Positions 1 through 8,854 are shown, counted from the stretch's first letter. The stretch is DNA of 64,000 bases from Azohydromonas caseinilytica (GCF_012927045.1 NZ_JABBFW010000016.1:50413-114412), one strand, 5' to 3'. The notes: generated by a model not told the origin, from the sequence alone. Translations and numbers: made by a program.

Positions 1-34
1 GTTGCTGGGGTTGCCGCGTCGGGACGGCCCGCGC

Positions 35-373
35 TCAGCGCGGGCAGTCCCCGCGGAGCACCACCGTGCCGTCCCGGCACTCGGTGATGACCTCCCGGCG
101 CCGCGGCGCGGGCGGTGCGGCCTCGCGCGGCGCGGCGCCGGCTTCCGGCACGCCGGCCTGCACCACCACGATCTTCCTGCTGCCCTGGGCGCAGCGGCCC
201 ACCACGCGGCCGGGCACGTCGGCGTCCATGTCCACGATGGCGAGCCGGGTGCCGCCGATGCCGTTGGCGCGGAACTTGGCCGCGATCTCGGCCTGGATCT
301 CCTCGCAGTTGCTGGCCCGGGCGGCCCCTCCCGCCAGCAGCAGCGCCAAAGCGGCCAGGGTCGGCTTCAACAT
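35..373 (-). CDS. DUF1161 family small secreted protein
   Basis: This 112-residue protein starts with a clear signal peptide (about residues 1-20, Ala/Leu-rich, ending near ARA-SN). The mature part opens with NCEEIQAEIAAKFRANGI, which I recognise as the DUF1161 signature: two Cys, an amphipathic helix and an I-V-D-M-D strand. The C-terminal third is a Pro/Arg-rich extension with a second possible Cys pair. The start is supported by TAGGAG about 7 nt upstream. It is divergent from the sensor kinase beginning at 514. The function of DUF1161 is unknown to me; a periplasmic location is inferred from the signal peptide. Confidence 0.8.
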   Translation of the reverse strand: MLKPTLAALALLLAGGAARASNCEEIQAEIAAKFRANGIGGTRLAIVDMDADVPGRVVGRCAQGSRKIVVVQAGVPEAGAAPREAAPPAPRRREVITECRDGTVVLRGDCPR

Positions 374-513
374 CAGGGTTTCTCCTAGTCCGAAAAGTTG
401 TCAACGGCTTGTGCGGCGGCAATCCGCGCTCCAGCCCCGTGGCTATGATGCGCCGCCCCGCCCGCCCCCTCCCTATTCCCGGGTTGCCTTCGGCGCCCTG
501 TCTTGCTCTGCCC

Positions 514-2334
514 ATGTCCAGCACCGAAGCCCTGCCCGCCCCGCGCAGCACCCGGCAGCCCGAGCGGCTGCGCGAGATGCTGGTGCTCGTTGCCGGTGGC
601 GTGCTGATGCTGGCGCTGAGCCTGACCTCGGCGCTGATGCTGTGGCGCCAGCGCGAGGACGCGCTCGCCACCTGGCGGCTGTACATGGACAACTACTCGG
701 CCACCGTGGCCGAGCATGCGCGGCAGGTGGTGCGCACCGCCAACACCGCGCTGGGCAGCGTGGTGGAGCAGGTGCAGGCGCAGGACGGCGACAGCGAGGC
801 GCGGCTGCGCGAGATCGCCGGCACGCGGCGCATGTTCGATTTCCTGCGCGAGCGCCGCGTCGAGGCCGGGCTGGCCGGCGACGTGGCGGTGGTGGACCTG
901 CAGGGGCAGATCCTGGTCAACAGCCAGGCCTTCCCGCCGCCGCATGTCAACGTGCACGACCGCGACTATTTCAAGGCGCACCTGGCGCAGCCGGCGCTGG
1001 AGACCTTCGTTTCCGCCCCCGTGCTCAGCCGCGACACCGGGCGCTGGACCTTCTTCCTGTCGCGCAAGATCCGCTCGCGCTCCGGGCACACGCTGGGGCT
1101 GGCGATCACGGGCGTGGAGGTGGCGTATTTCGACCGCTTCTACGGCTCCATCAACCTCAGCCCCGAGCACACCGCCATCCTGCTGCTGCGCCGCGACGGC
1201 ACGCTGCTGGTGCGCCACCCGCAGCGCCCCGGCGCCATGACCGCCTCCTACCGCGACGGGCCGGCGCTGCGCGCGCTGACCGAGGCGCTGCTGCAGGGAC
1301 GCCGCAGCGTGAGCCTGTACACCGAGACGCTGCGCGCCGCTGACCCCGGCGAGGCCGATGCCCGGCTGGCGGTGGCGCAGGCGCTGGACGATTACCCGCT
1401 GGCCGTGATCACCACCGTCACGGAGACGCTGATGCTGCGCGCCTGGCGCCAGACGGCCTGGCTGGTCGGCCTGGGTACCCTGGCGCTCGATGCCGTGATC
1501 GCCGCCCTGGCGCTGTGGACCTACGTGGTGCTGCGCCGCCGCCGCGCGGCCATCCGGGAGCTGGCCACCGCCAACCGCGAGAAGACCGAGTTCCTTTCCA
1601 CCATCAGCCAGGAGATCCGCGCCCCGCTGCACGGGCTGCTGGGCATGACGCGGCGCCTGGCGGCGGCGCTGCCGCCGCTGGGGGCGCAGCGCAAGGAGCT
1701 GCAGGCCATGGAGCGCTCGAACCGGCTGCTGCTGGCGCTGGTGGACGACCTGCTCGATTACGCGCGGCTGGAGGCCGGCCGCCTGGAGCTGGAGCGCGTG
1801 CCCTTCACGCTGGCGGCGGTGGCGCAGGAGTGCGTCGGGCTGTTCGAGGCCGAGGCCCGCGCCAAGGGCCTGAAGCTGGAGCTGTACATGGGCGCGGCGG
1901 CCAGCGGCGCGCCGGTGCTGGGCGATCCCGTGCGGCTGGCGCAGATCCTCCACAACCTGCTGTCCAACGCGCTGCGCTTCACGCTCTCGGGCAGCGTGGC
2001 GCTGGGCATCGTGCCGCTGGGCCCCGGGCGCTGGCGGCTCACCGTCACCGACACCGGCGTGGGCATGACCACGCAGCAGCGCCGGCGCATCTTCGAGCCC
2101 TTCACGCGCGCCGAGGGCGCGCCGGCGCAGGGCGGCGGCGGCATCGGGCTGGGCCTGTCCATCGTCAAGCGGCTGGTGCAGCTGCACGGCGGCACGCTGG
2201 GCGTGAGGAGCGAGCCCGGCCAGGGCAGCGAGTTCTGGTGCGAGCTGCCGCTGCCGCCGGCACCGGCCGAGGCGGTGGCGGCCCAGACACACGCAGAGGC
2301 GAAGGTGGATGCCGAGGAGCGTGCGCCGGGGTGA
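514..2334 (+). CDS. Membrane sensor histidine kinase-like protein lacking the phospho-acceptor His
   Basis: The 606-residue protein has a TM helix (about 22-44), a periplasmic PDC/dCACHE-like sensor region (about 45-300, including NVHDRDYFKAHL and FFLSRKI), a second TM helix (about 310-335), a HisKA-like helix and a HATPase_c domain. ATPase boxes look intact: NLLSNALRF (N box), DTGVGM (G1) and GIGLGLSIVKRL (G2). The H-box, usually SHEIRTP, reads SQEIRAP, so residue 366 is Gln (CAG at 1609-1611). There is no receiver domain and no adjacent response regulator. I chose ATG 514, just before the membrane segment, over upstream in-frame starts. The fold assignment is secure; kinase activity is doubtful because of the substitution. 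Confidence 0.85.
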   Translation: MSSTEALPAPRSTRQPERLREMLVLVAGGVLMLALSLTSALMLWRQREDALATWRLYMDNYSATVAEHARQVVRTANTALGSVVEQVQAQDGDSEARLREIAGTRRMFDFLRERRVEAGLAGDVAVVDLQGQILVNSQAFPPPHVNVHDRDYFKAHLAQPALETFVSAPVLSRDTGRWTFFLSRKIRSRSGHTLGLAITGVEVAYFDRFYGSINLSPEHTAILLLRRDGTLLVRHPQRPGAMTASYRDGPALRALTEALLQGRRSVSLYTETLRAADPGEADARLAVAQALDDYPLAVITTVTETLMLRAWRQTAWLVGLGTLALDAVIAALALWTYVVLRRRRAAIRELATANREKTEFLSTISQEIRAPLHGLLGMTRRLAAALPPLGAQRKELQAMERSNRLLLALVDDLLDYARLEAGRLELERVPFTLAAVAQECVGLFEAEARAKGLKLELYMGAAASGAPVLGDPVRLAQILHNLLSNALRFTLSGSVALGIVPLGPGRWRLTVTDTGVGMTTQQRRRIFEPFTRAEGAPAQGGGGIGLGLSIVKRLVQLHGGTLGVRSEPGQGSEFWCELPLPPAPAEAVAAQTHAEAKVDAEERAPG

Positions 2335-2388
2335 GCACGCAACTGCGGCCATGCCGATGTCCGGGCCGAGGCACCCCGCCCTGCCGGC

Positions 2389-4788
2389 TCAATGCCGCGC
2401 CTTCTGCATCCACCAGCCCTTGAACTCCTCGGCCGGCAGCGGGCGGCTGATGCAGTAGCCCTGCGCCATGTCGCAGGCCAGCGCATCGAGCCGGGTGAGC
2501 GTGGCCTGGTCCTCCACGCCCTCGGCGATCACGCTCAGGCCCAGGCTGTGCGCGAGCTCGATGGTGGAGTGCACGATGGCCTCGCAGCCCTGGTCGCGCT
2601 GCATGCCGTGCACGAAGGACTGGTCGATCTTGAGCGTGTCCACCGGCAGCTGGCGCAGGTAGGCCAGCGAGGAATAGCCGGTGCCGTAGTCGTCGATGGC
2701 CAGGCGCAGCTCCAGCCGCTTGAGCCGCGAGAGCGTCTCCAGCGCCGCGGTCGGGTCCAGCATCAGCGCGCTCTCGGTGAGCTCGAACTCGATCCACCCC
2801 GGCTCGGCGCCCCAGGTGGCCAGCGCCCCTTCCACGCGCTCCAGCAGCTTGGGGTCGTGCAGGTCGCGTGCCGAGAGGTTGATGGACAGCGGCTGCCACT
2901 CGCCCTGCTCGTGCCAGGCGTAGAGCTGGCGCAGCGCGGCATCGAGCATCCAGTAGGTCAGCGGCGTGATCAGTCCGGTGTTCTCGGCGTGCTTGATGAA
3001 GTCGCCCGGGCTGACCATCCCCAGGCGCGGATGCTTCCAGCGCACCAGCGCCTCCGCGCCGCAGACCCGGCCCGACTTCACCTGCAGCTTGGGCTGGCAC
3101 CAGAGCATGAGCTCGTCGCGCTCGATGGCGCCGCGCAGCTCGCTCATGAGCGCCATGCGCCGCGCGCACTCGCGGTCCAGCCCGCCCTTGAACAGCGCCA
3201 CCGAGTTGCCCGAGCCGCGGGCCTGCGTCAGCGCGATACCGGCGCGGCGCATGAGCGCATCGGCGTCGGTGCCGTGGCCGGGGAACAGGCTCAGGCCCAC
3301 GCTGGCGCGCGCGTCGAGCAGCAGGCCCTGGATCTCGATGGGCTCGTACAGCGCCGTCAGCAGCCGGTGCGCCAGGGCCCGGGCGGGCTCGGCGCCGGCG
3401 CGCGGCAGCAGCACCGCGAACTCGGCTTCCAGCAGCCGGCCCAGCTGCCCGGCCGCGCCCACGGCCTGCTCCAGCCGCTGCGCCACGGCGTGCACGAAGG
3501 CGTCCACCTCGGCGCTGCCCAGCGTCTCGTTGATGTCGCGGAAATGCTCCAGGCCCACGCGCAGGAAGGCCAGCGGCCGGTGCTCGCGCCGCGCCGCGGC
3601 GATGGCCTCCTCCAGCAGCGCGCGCAGCCGCTCGCGGTTGGGCAGCCCGGTGACGGCATCGGTCAGCGCCAGGCGCCGCAGCCGCTCTTCCGCCGCCGCG
3701 GCGCGCACGCGCTGGCGCAGCGCGCCCAGGCCATAGCCCAGGTCGGCGGTGGTGGCCAGCAGTAGCTCGACTTCCTGGGCGTCGAAGGCGTCGGCGTCCA
3801 GCGCCACGATGTGCAGCGAGCCCGCCAGCGCGCCCTCCACGCTCAGCGGCAGCACCACCACCGCGCCGTAGCCGCGCTCGCGCGCCTCCTCCGGGAAGGG
3901 ATAGGCGGCGTTGCGCGCGAGCTCGCGCAGGATCACCGGGCCGCCGCCGCGCAGCCGCCGCACCACCGCGCGCGCGGCCTCCGTGGCGCCCCAGCGCCGG
4001 CGCGGCGCCATCTGCACCTCGCCGCAGCCGGCCTGCGCCATGGGCCGCAGGCCGCCGTCGTCGTCCAGGTAGGCGATCCAGGCCAGCTCGTAGCGGCAGT
4101 CGTCCACCACCACGCGGCAGAGCTCGTGCAGCAGCGCCGTCTCGTCCTGCGCCTGCGCCAGCGCGCGGTTGACCGAGGCGCGCGTGCGCAGCGCGCGGTG
4201 CAGGCGCCGCAGCTCGCCCTCGGCCTGCTCGCGGTGCTGGCGCAGGCGCAGCACCTCCAGGCCGAAGGCCAGGTCGTCGGCCACCTCGTCGAGCACCTGG
4301 CGCTCGGAGCCGTTGAAGGCGTCCGTCTCCGGCGCCGCGATGGTCAGCGCGCCGAAGACCTCGCCCTGGATGCGCAGCGGCAGCGACAGCAGCGAGCCGA
4401 TGCCGTGGCGGCGGCAGAAGTCGCGCCACAGCGGCGGAAACGGCTCGTCCAGCGCGTCGCGGATCACGCAGGGCCGGCCGCTGCGGATGGCCTGGCCCGT
4501 GGCGCTGCCGCCCTGCTCGGTGTCGCTCCAGCGCAGGGCCGCGACCTCGGCCGCCTCGGGGTCCAGCCCGGCCTGGGCCAGCACCGTCACGCTCTGCTGC
4601 GCGTCATGCTCGGCGCGCCCGATGCGCGCCAGCCGGTAGCCGGCCTCCTCGACCACGAGGCGGCAGACCTCGCGCAGCAGCGAGGGCTCGTCCGTGGCGC
4701 GCAGCAGCGCGCGGTGGCAGCCGCTGAGCGTGCGCAGGGCGCGCGCGAGGCGTTCGTACTCTTCGGTGCCGGAGCCGTTGCTTGCCAT
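2389..4788 (-). CDS. GAF-GAF-GGDEF-EAL cyclic-di-GMP phosphodiesterase
   Basis: The 799-residue cytosolic protein has two GAF domains (about 10-180 and 200-360), a GGDEF-type domain (about 370-530) and an EAL domain (about 545-795). The GGDEF signature is replaced by LEAEF, so diguanylate cyclase activity is unlikely. The EAL domain keeps GAEALVRW, FELTES, IDDYGTGYSS, LKID and VIAEGVED, the residues used for metal and substrate binding. Most likely it hydrolyses c-di-GMP in response to ligands of the GAF domains. ATG 4788 was chosen because GGAGG lies about 6 nt upstream. It converges on the sensor kinase, with 54 bp between the stops. Confidence 0.9.
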   Translation of the reverse strand: MASNGSGTEEYERLARALRTLSGCHRALLRATDEPSLLREVCRLVVEEAGYRLARIGRAEHDAQQSVTVLAQAGLDPEAAEVAALRWSDTEQGGSATGQAIRSGRPCVIRDALDEPFPPLWRDFCRRHGIGSLLSLPLRIQGEVFGALTIAAPETDAFNGSERQVLDEVADDLAFGLEVLRLRQHREQAEGELRRLHRALRTRASVNRALAQAQDETALLHELCRVVVDDCRYELAWIAYLDDDGGLRPMAQAGCGEVQMAPRRRWGATEAARAVVRRLRGGGPVILRELARNAAYPFPEEARERGYGAVVVLPLSVEGALAGSLHIVALDADAFDAQEVELLLATTADLGYGLGALRQRVRAAAAEERLRRLALTDAVTGLPNRERLRALLEEAIAAARREHRPLAFLRVGLEHFRDINETLGSAEVDAFVHAVAQRLEQAVGAAGQLGRLLEAEFAVLLPRAGAEPARALAHRLLTALYEPIEIQGLLLDARASVGLSLFPGHGTDADALMRRAGIALTQARGSGNSVALFKGGLDRECARRMALMSELRGAIERDELMLWCQPKLQVKSGRVCGAEALVRWKHPRLGMVSPGDFIKHAENTGLITPLTYWMLDAALRQLYAWHEQGEWQPLSINLSARDLHDPKLLERVEGALATWGAEPGWIEFELTESALMLDPTAALETLSRLKRLELRLAIDDYGTGYSSLAYLRQLPVDTLKIDQSFVHGMQRDQGCEAIVHSTIELAHSLGLSVIAEGVEDQATLTRLDALACDMAQGYCISRPLPAEEFKGWWMQKARH

Positions 4789-4920
4789 GGAAAACCTCCG
4801 CGGGGCACATGGCCGTGATGCCGTCTGCTGCTCTACCGCATCCACGGCCCGGCGTCAGGGGCGCCAAGGGGCCAGCTTGATACACATTGTTTTCCCGGCC
4901 CGGTCTCGCAGGCCGCTTTC

Positions 4921-4936
4921 ACAAGCCCAGGCTTGT
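4921..4936. promoter_or_regulatory. Palindromic operator 1 upstream of hipBA-type module
   Basis: The sequence ACAAGCCCAGGCTTGT is a 7-2-7 palindrome (ACAAGCC/GGCTTGT). Its exact reverse complement occurs again at 4975-4990, centred 54 bp downstream. HipB-type antitoxins are known to repress their own operon through such palindromes; binding here is inferred from position. Confidence 0.6.
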
Positions 4937-4947
4937 AGCGCGCGTTC

Positions 4948-4963
4948 ATAAGCCATGCCCTAT
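4948..4963. promoter_or_regulatory. Possible degenerate middle operator of hipBA-type module
   Basis: ATAAGCCATGCCCTAT matches the flanking operators at 6 of 7 left-arm and 4 of 7 right-arm positions. Its centre lies exactly 27 bp from the centre of each flanking palindrome. The match is partial, so it may be coincidental. Confidence 0.35.
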
Positions 4964-4974
4964 ATTTCACGTTT

Positions 4975-4990
4975 ACAAGCCTGGGCTTGT
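4975..4990. promoter_or_regulatory. Palindromic operator 2 upstream of hipBA-type module
   Basis: ACAAGCCTGGGCTTGT is the reverse complement of the copy at 4921-4936 and ends 10 bp before the proposed antitoxin start at 5001. A repressor bound here would block the promoter and initiation region. Confidence 0.6.
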
Positions 4991-5000
4991 ATCATGGACC

Positions 5001-5450
5001 ATGGCAGAGCGCAGCTATCCCATTCGCTTTCCGGACCAATGGCGCCAACACCTGCGGGCGTTGCGAAAAAGCCGCCAAGTGACCCAGGCCCAATTGGGCG
5101 TTTTGCTGGGTGTCAGCCAGGCACGCATTGCGGAAATCGAGGCCAATCCCGCGGCTGTCAGCGTCGAGCAACTGATGAAAATACTTTCAGTGCTGGACGC
5201 CACCATGATGCTGCAGGAAGAAATCCCAAGCCCTCCTGCCCAGGCCGGCACCAAGACCGACGACCCGCCACCGCACGGCACACCCCTCGCCGCCAACCTT
5301 CCCTTGGAAAGCGCCACGCCGCCATTATCGGCGCGAAGCATGGTTATTCCTCGTCAAGCTGAAGCCACGGCCCCTTCACCTCCTGAAAAAGCCACCTCAT
5401 CGACTCCTAAAAGAAAGCTGATGCTTCGCTCCAGGAAAGGATCGTGGTGA
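5001..5450 (+). CDS. HipB-like helix-turn-helix antitoxin/repressor
   Basis: The 149-residue protein begins with an XRE/Cro-type HTH (about residues 10-70: VTQAQLGVLLGVSQARIAEIEANP), the DNA-binding domain typical of HipB antitoxins. The second half (about 75-149) is Pro/Ser/Thr-rich and probably disordered, longer than in the E. coli protein. ATG 5001 begins the conserved domain; upstream in-frame codons would run through the operators. The Shine-Dalgarno is weak. The gene overlaps the next one by 7 nt, so the two are translationally coupled. Expected role: neutralise the HipA-like kinase and repress the operon through the palindromes at 4921-4990. Confidence 0.8.
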   Translation: MAERSYPIRFPDQWRQHLRALRKSRQVTQAQLGVLLGVSQARIAEIEANPAAVSVEQLMKILSVLDATMMLQEEIPSPPAQAGTKTDDPPPHGTPLAANLPLESATPPLSARSMVIPRQAEATAPSPPEKATSSTPKRKLMLRSRKGSW

Positions 5451-6775
5451 CGCAGGTACTGGGCGCATGGATGAATGGGGAGCTCGTCGGCACCTGGACG
5501 GTGGAACGAGGCACTCACGTCTTCAGATATGAGGCAGCCTGGAAAAAATCATCCCGCTGCAGGTCCCTCTCGCTGTCCTTGCCCCTCACCGGTGCCAAGG
5601 AAATAAAGGGCGACTTGGTCAGAAATTATTTCGACAACTTATTGCCGGACAGCGAAAAAATACGCCAGCGCCTGGGCAGGCGCTTCAAGACACCAACCGC
5701 AGAAGTTTTTGACCTGCTTGAAGCCATTGGGCGCGACTGTGTTGGCGCCGTCCAGTTGCTGCCACCGGGCGAAAGTCCTGAAGACTGGAAACGAGTCGAA
5801 TGCGAGCACCTGTCCGAGCAAGACATCGTGGATCTGCTGCAGGCCGTTCCCTCGGAGCTCACTCCTGAAGGCATGGAGGACGATGACCTGTTCCGCATCT
5901 CGATGGCCGGCGCCCAGGAAAAGACGGCGCTGACCCGCTGGCAGGGCGCCTGGTGCCGCCCTCATGGCGCCACACCGAGTACCCATATCTTCAAACTGCC
6001 GCTGGGCCTGATCGGCGGGTCCAGGCGGGTCGATGCCTCGGATTCCGTACAAAACGAATGGCTGTGCGCAAAGATCCTTGAAGCATTGGGTTTGCCCATG
6101 GCGTCAACGTCCATGGAAACCTTCGGTGAACAAACTGTCCTGATCGTCGAGCGATTCGACCGCGAATGGCAAGACGACGGCACCTGGATTGCCCGTCTGC
6201 CGCAGGAGGATTTTTGCCAGGCCCTCGGATTTGCGCCCAGCCAGAAATATGAAGCAGAGGGTGGTCCGGGCATGGCCAAATGCCTGCAGCTTCTGCAGGG
6301 CAGCCGGGACAAGGACGATCCCGCCTTTTTCCTGCTCACTCAACTGACTTTCTTCCTGCTGGCCGCCACGGACGGCCATGCCAAGAATTTCTCAATATAT
6401 TTGGAGCAGGGCGACCACTACAGGATGACGCCGCTGCACGACGTCTTGTCGATGTGGCCTTATTTCGGCGACGCGCCCAGCCAGTTCAAGCGGCACAGGG
6501 CTGGGCTCGCCATGACACTGCGCTCCAAGAACCCTCACAAATACTTCCACACCATCGAAGCCCGCCACTGGCGGCAACTCGCGCTGAAAAATGGCGGCCC
6601 GGCGGTTTGGGAAGCGATGCAGGCCCTGGTGGAAGGCGTGGACGACGCGCTGCACGAGGTCCAAACCCAGTTGCCGCCCAATTTCCCGGAAAGAACCTGG
6701 ACTGCCATCTCCACGGGCATGAAGTCGGAAGCGAACCGATTCATGTCCGAAGCCGAGGGCTTGCCTCCCGCCTGA
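5444..6775 (+). CDS. HipA-like Ser/Thr kinase toxin
   Basis: The 443-residue protein carries HipA landmarks: an N-terminal subdomain (about 1-105), the ISMAGAQEKTAL loop (152-163, with the serine position that is autophosphorylated in E. coli HipA), HIFKLP (181-186), VERFDR (235-240), LPQEDFCQALG (252-262), the catalytic DGHAKNF (310-316) and LHDVLS with the metal-binding Asp (331-336). E. coli HipA phosphorylates glutamyl-tRNA synthetase; the target here is unknown. The start is GTG 5444 or GTG 5447 behind AGGAAAGG. Base composition is visibly less GC-rich than the neighbours, suggesting acquisition. Its stop lies 1 bp from the convergent aldo/keto reductase stop. Confidence 0.88.
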   Translation: MVTQVLGAWMNGELVGTWTVERGTHVFRYEAAWKKSSRCRSLSLSLPLTGAKEIKGDLVRNYFDNLLPDSEKIRQRLGRRFKTPTAEVFDLLEAIGRDCVGAVQLLPPGESPEDWKRVECEHLSEQDIVDLLQAVPSELTPEGMEDDDLFRISMAGAQEKTALTRWQGAWCRPHGATPSTHIFKLPLGLIGGSRRVDASDSVQNEWLCAKILEALGLPMASTSMETFGEQTVLIVERFDREWQDDGTWIARLPQEDFCQALGFAPSQKYEAEGGPGMAKCLQLLQGSRDKDDPAFFLLTQLTFFLLAATDGHAKNFSIYLEQGDHYRMTPLHDVLSMWPYFGDAPSQFKRHRAGLAMTLRSKNPHKYFHTIEARHWRQLALKNGGPAVWEAMQALVEGVDDALHEVQTQLPPNFPERTWTAISTGMKSEANRFMSEAEGLPPA

Positions 6776-6776
6776 A

Positions 6777-7787
6777 TCAGCCGCGCGCCACCCGCCCCGT
6801 GATCGGATAGATCGGGTCGTTGTAGCCGTGCGTGGAGGCGTAGCCCGGCGGCACCAGGCCATCCACGAAGGCTTCATCCTCGGCCGTGAGGTGCACGTCC
6901 AGCGCCGCGAGGTAGTCCTGCCACTGTTCCGGCGTGCGCGGGCCGCCGATGACGCCGTGGACCAGCCGGTTGTTGAGCGCCCAGGCGATCGCGAACTGCG
7001 TCGGGCTCAGTCCGCGCGACTGCGCATGCGCCCTGATGCGCTGCGCCACCTCCAGCGATTCCGGGCGGAACTCGGTCTGCAGGATGCGCCTGTCGCCCCG
7101 ACCCGCGCGCGTGCCGGCCTCGGCCACGGCGCCGGGCTGGTACTTGCCGGAGAGCACACCGCGCGCCAGCGGGCTGTAGGCCACCACGCCCACGCCGTAC
7201 TGGGCGCAGCAGGGCAGCAATTCCGTCTCGATCAGCCGTGTCACGGCGCTGTAGGGCGGCTGGCAGGCGATGGGCGGCGGCACGCCCATGCGCCGCGCCG
7301 TCTCCACCACGCGCGCGATGCGCCAGGCGCGGAAGTTGGACACGCCCCAGTAGCGGATCTTGCCCAGCTCGATCAGCCGCGCCAGCGTGGCGAGCGTCTC
7401 CTCGATGGGCGTGACCTCGTCGTCGCGGTGCATGTACCAGAGGTCGATCCAGTCGGTGCCCAGGCGGCGCAGGCTGTGGTCCACCTCGGCCAGCAGCCAG
7501 CGCCGCGACAGGCCGCGGTCGTTGGGCTCGGTCCCGATGGGGTTGGCCACCTTGGTGGCGACGATCCAGCGCGCACGGTCGGCGGCGATGAGCCGCCCCA
7601 CCAGGCGCTCGGACTCGCCGCCGGCGTAGTTGTCCGCCACGTCGATGGCATTGAGCCCGGCGTCGCGCGTGGCGGCGACGATCTCGCGCGCGCTGGCCTC
7701 GTCGGTCTGGTCGCCGAACATCATGGCGCCCAGCCACAGGCGCGGCACGCGCAGGCCGCTGGCGCCCAGGGGGAAGTAGTCGGTCAT
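6777..7787 (-). CDS. Aldo/keto reductase
   Basis: The 336-residue NAD(P)H-dependent reductase has a complete aldo/keto reductase fold. It shows the catalytic tetrad pattern: Asp and Tyr in DVADNYAGGESERLVG, Lys in WIVATKV and His in WYMHRDD. A phosphate-binding end (IGGPRTPEQW) closes the barrel. ATG 7787 was chosen because AAGGAG precedes it by about 7 nt. The substrate is not evident; such enzymes reduce aldehydes, ketones or quinones. The next gene upstream on the same strand (7841-8854) is another reductase, so the two may be cotranscribed. Confidence 0.9.
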   Translation of the reverse strand: MTDYFPLGASGLRVPRLWLGAMMFGDQTDEASAREIVAATRDAGLNAIDVADNYAGGESERLVGRLIAADRARWIVATKVANPIGTEPNDRGLSRRWLLAEVDHSLRRLGTDWIDLWYMHRDDEVTPIEETLATLARLIELGKIRYWGVSNFRAWRIARVVETARRMGVPPPIACQPPYSAVTRLIETELLPCCAQYGVGVVAYSPLARGVLSGKYQPGAVAEAGTRAGRGDRRILQTEFRPESLEVAQRIRAHAQSRGLSPTQFAIAWALNNRLVHGVIGGPRTPEQWQDYLAALDVHLTAEDEAFVDGLVPPGYASTHGYNDPIYPITGRVARG

Positions 7788-7840
7788 CAGGTGCTCCTTT
7801 CGTCGGGAGCACCTTAACGGACCCGCTCCGCCCGGCCGGC

Positions 7841-8854
7841 TCACCAGCCCTGGATCGTCACCTTGCCGCGCGCGCGGCCGCTCTCGATCAACGCATGCGC
7901 CTGCCGCACGTTGGCCGCGTTAATGGGCTGCAGCGTCTGCGTCACCGTCGTGCGCAGCCGGCCCTCATCGACCAGCTTCGCGACCTCGTCCAGCAGCGCG
8001 CCCTGCGCCGCCATGTCGGGCGTCTGGAACAGCGAGCGCGTGAACATCAGCTCCCAGTGCAGCGACAGGCTCTTGCGCTTGAGCGCCATCACGTCCAGCG
8101 GCTGCACCGGATCGTCGATGAGCGCGATGCGGCCCTGCGGGGCGGTGGCCTCGACGATGGCGGCCCAGTGCTCATCGCTCTGCGTCAGCGAGGCCACCAG
8201 CGGCACCTGCGGCCAGCCGATGGCGGCGAGCTGCGGCGCGAAGGCCTGCGCGTGGTCGATGACGTGGTGCGCGCCCAGCTCGCGGCACCAGGCCTGGGTC
8301 TCGGGCCGGCTGGCGGTGGCGATCACGGTCAGCCGCGTGAGCTGGCGCGCCAGCTGGATCAGCATCGAGCCCACGCCGCCGGCGCCGCCGATGACCAGCA
8401 GCGCCTGGCCCTCGCCGCCGCCCTGCGGCACGCCCAGGCGGTCGAACAGCAGCTCCCAGGCCGTGATGGCGGTCAACGGCAGCGCGGCGGCCTCGGCGTC
8501 CGACAGCTTCACCGGCGCCCGGCCCACGATGCGCGCATCGACGAGGTGGTATTCGGCGTTGGTGCCCGGGCGGTCGATGGCGCCGGCGTAGAACACGCGG
8601 TCGCCGACACTGAAACCTTCCACCTGCGCACCGACGGCATCGACGATGCCCACCGCGTCCCAGCCCAGCACCTCCGGGCGCTGCGGCTGCGGCTGGCGGC
8701 TCTTGCGGATCTTGGTGTCCACCGGGTTCACCGACACGGCGGCCACGCGCACGCGCAGGTCGCGCGGGCCGGGCTGCGGCATGGGCAGCTCGACGTCGAG
8801 CAGGGCATCGGCGCGCTCGATGGCGCCGGCTTCGAGGTAGGCCACGGCTTTCAT
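7841..8854 (-). CDS. Zinc-type alcohol dehydrogenase-like protein (quinone oxidoreductase group, MDR superfamily)
   Basis: The 337-residue medium-chain dehydrogenase/reductase starts MKAVAYLEAG. It contains an N-terminal GroES-like domain (VNPVDTKIRKS, EVLGWDAVGIVDAVG) and a Rossmann domain with GGAGGVGSMLIQLAR. The catalytic zinc Cys/His set of true alcohol dehydrogenases is not obvious, so quinone- or enone-type NADPH reductase activity is more likely. The stop is 53 bp from the start of the aldo/keto reductase on the same strand. A 96-bp repeat element lies just upstream (8889-8984). Confidence 0.88.
   Translation of the reverse strand: MKAVAYLEAGAIERADALLDVELPMPQPGPRDLRVRVAAVSVNPVDTKIRKSRQPQPQRPEVLGWDAVGIVDAVGAQVEGFSVGDRVFYAGAIDRPGTNAEYHLVDARIVGRAPVKLSDAEAAALPLTAITAWELLFDRLGVPQGGGEGQALLVIGGAGGVGSMLIQLARQLTRLTVIATASRPETQAWCRELGAHHVIDHAQAFAPQLAAIGWPQVPLVASLTQSDEHWAAIVEATAPQGRIALIDDPVQPLDVMALKRKSLSLHWELMFTRSLFQTPDMAAQGALLDEVAKLVDEGRLRTTVTQTLQPINAANVRQAHALIESGRARGKVTIQGW

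Noticed and set aside
115..513. Upstream starts for the first sensor kinase, giving up to 739 residues
   Set aside because: The added part would overlap the divergent DUF1161 gene and is Arg/Pro-rich without homology.
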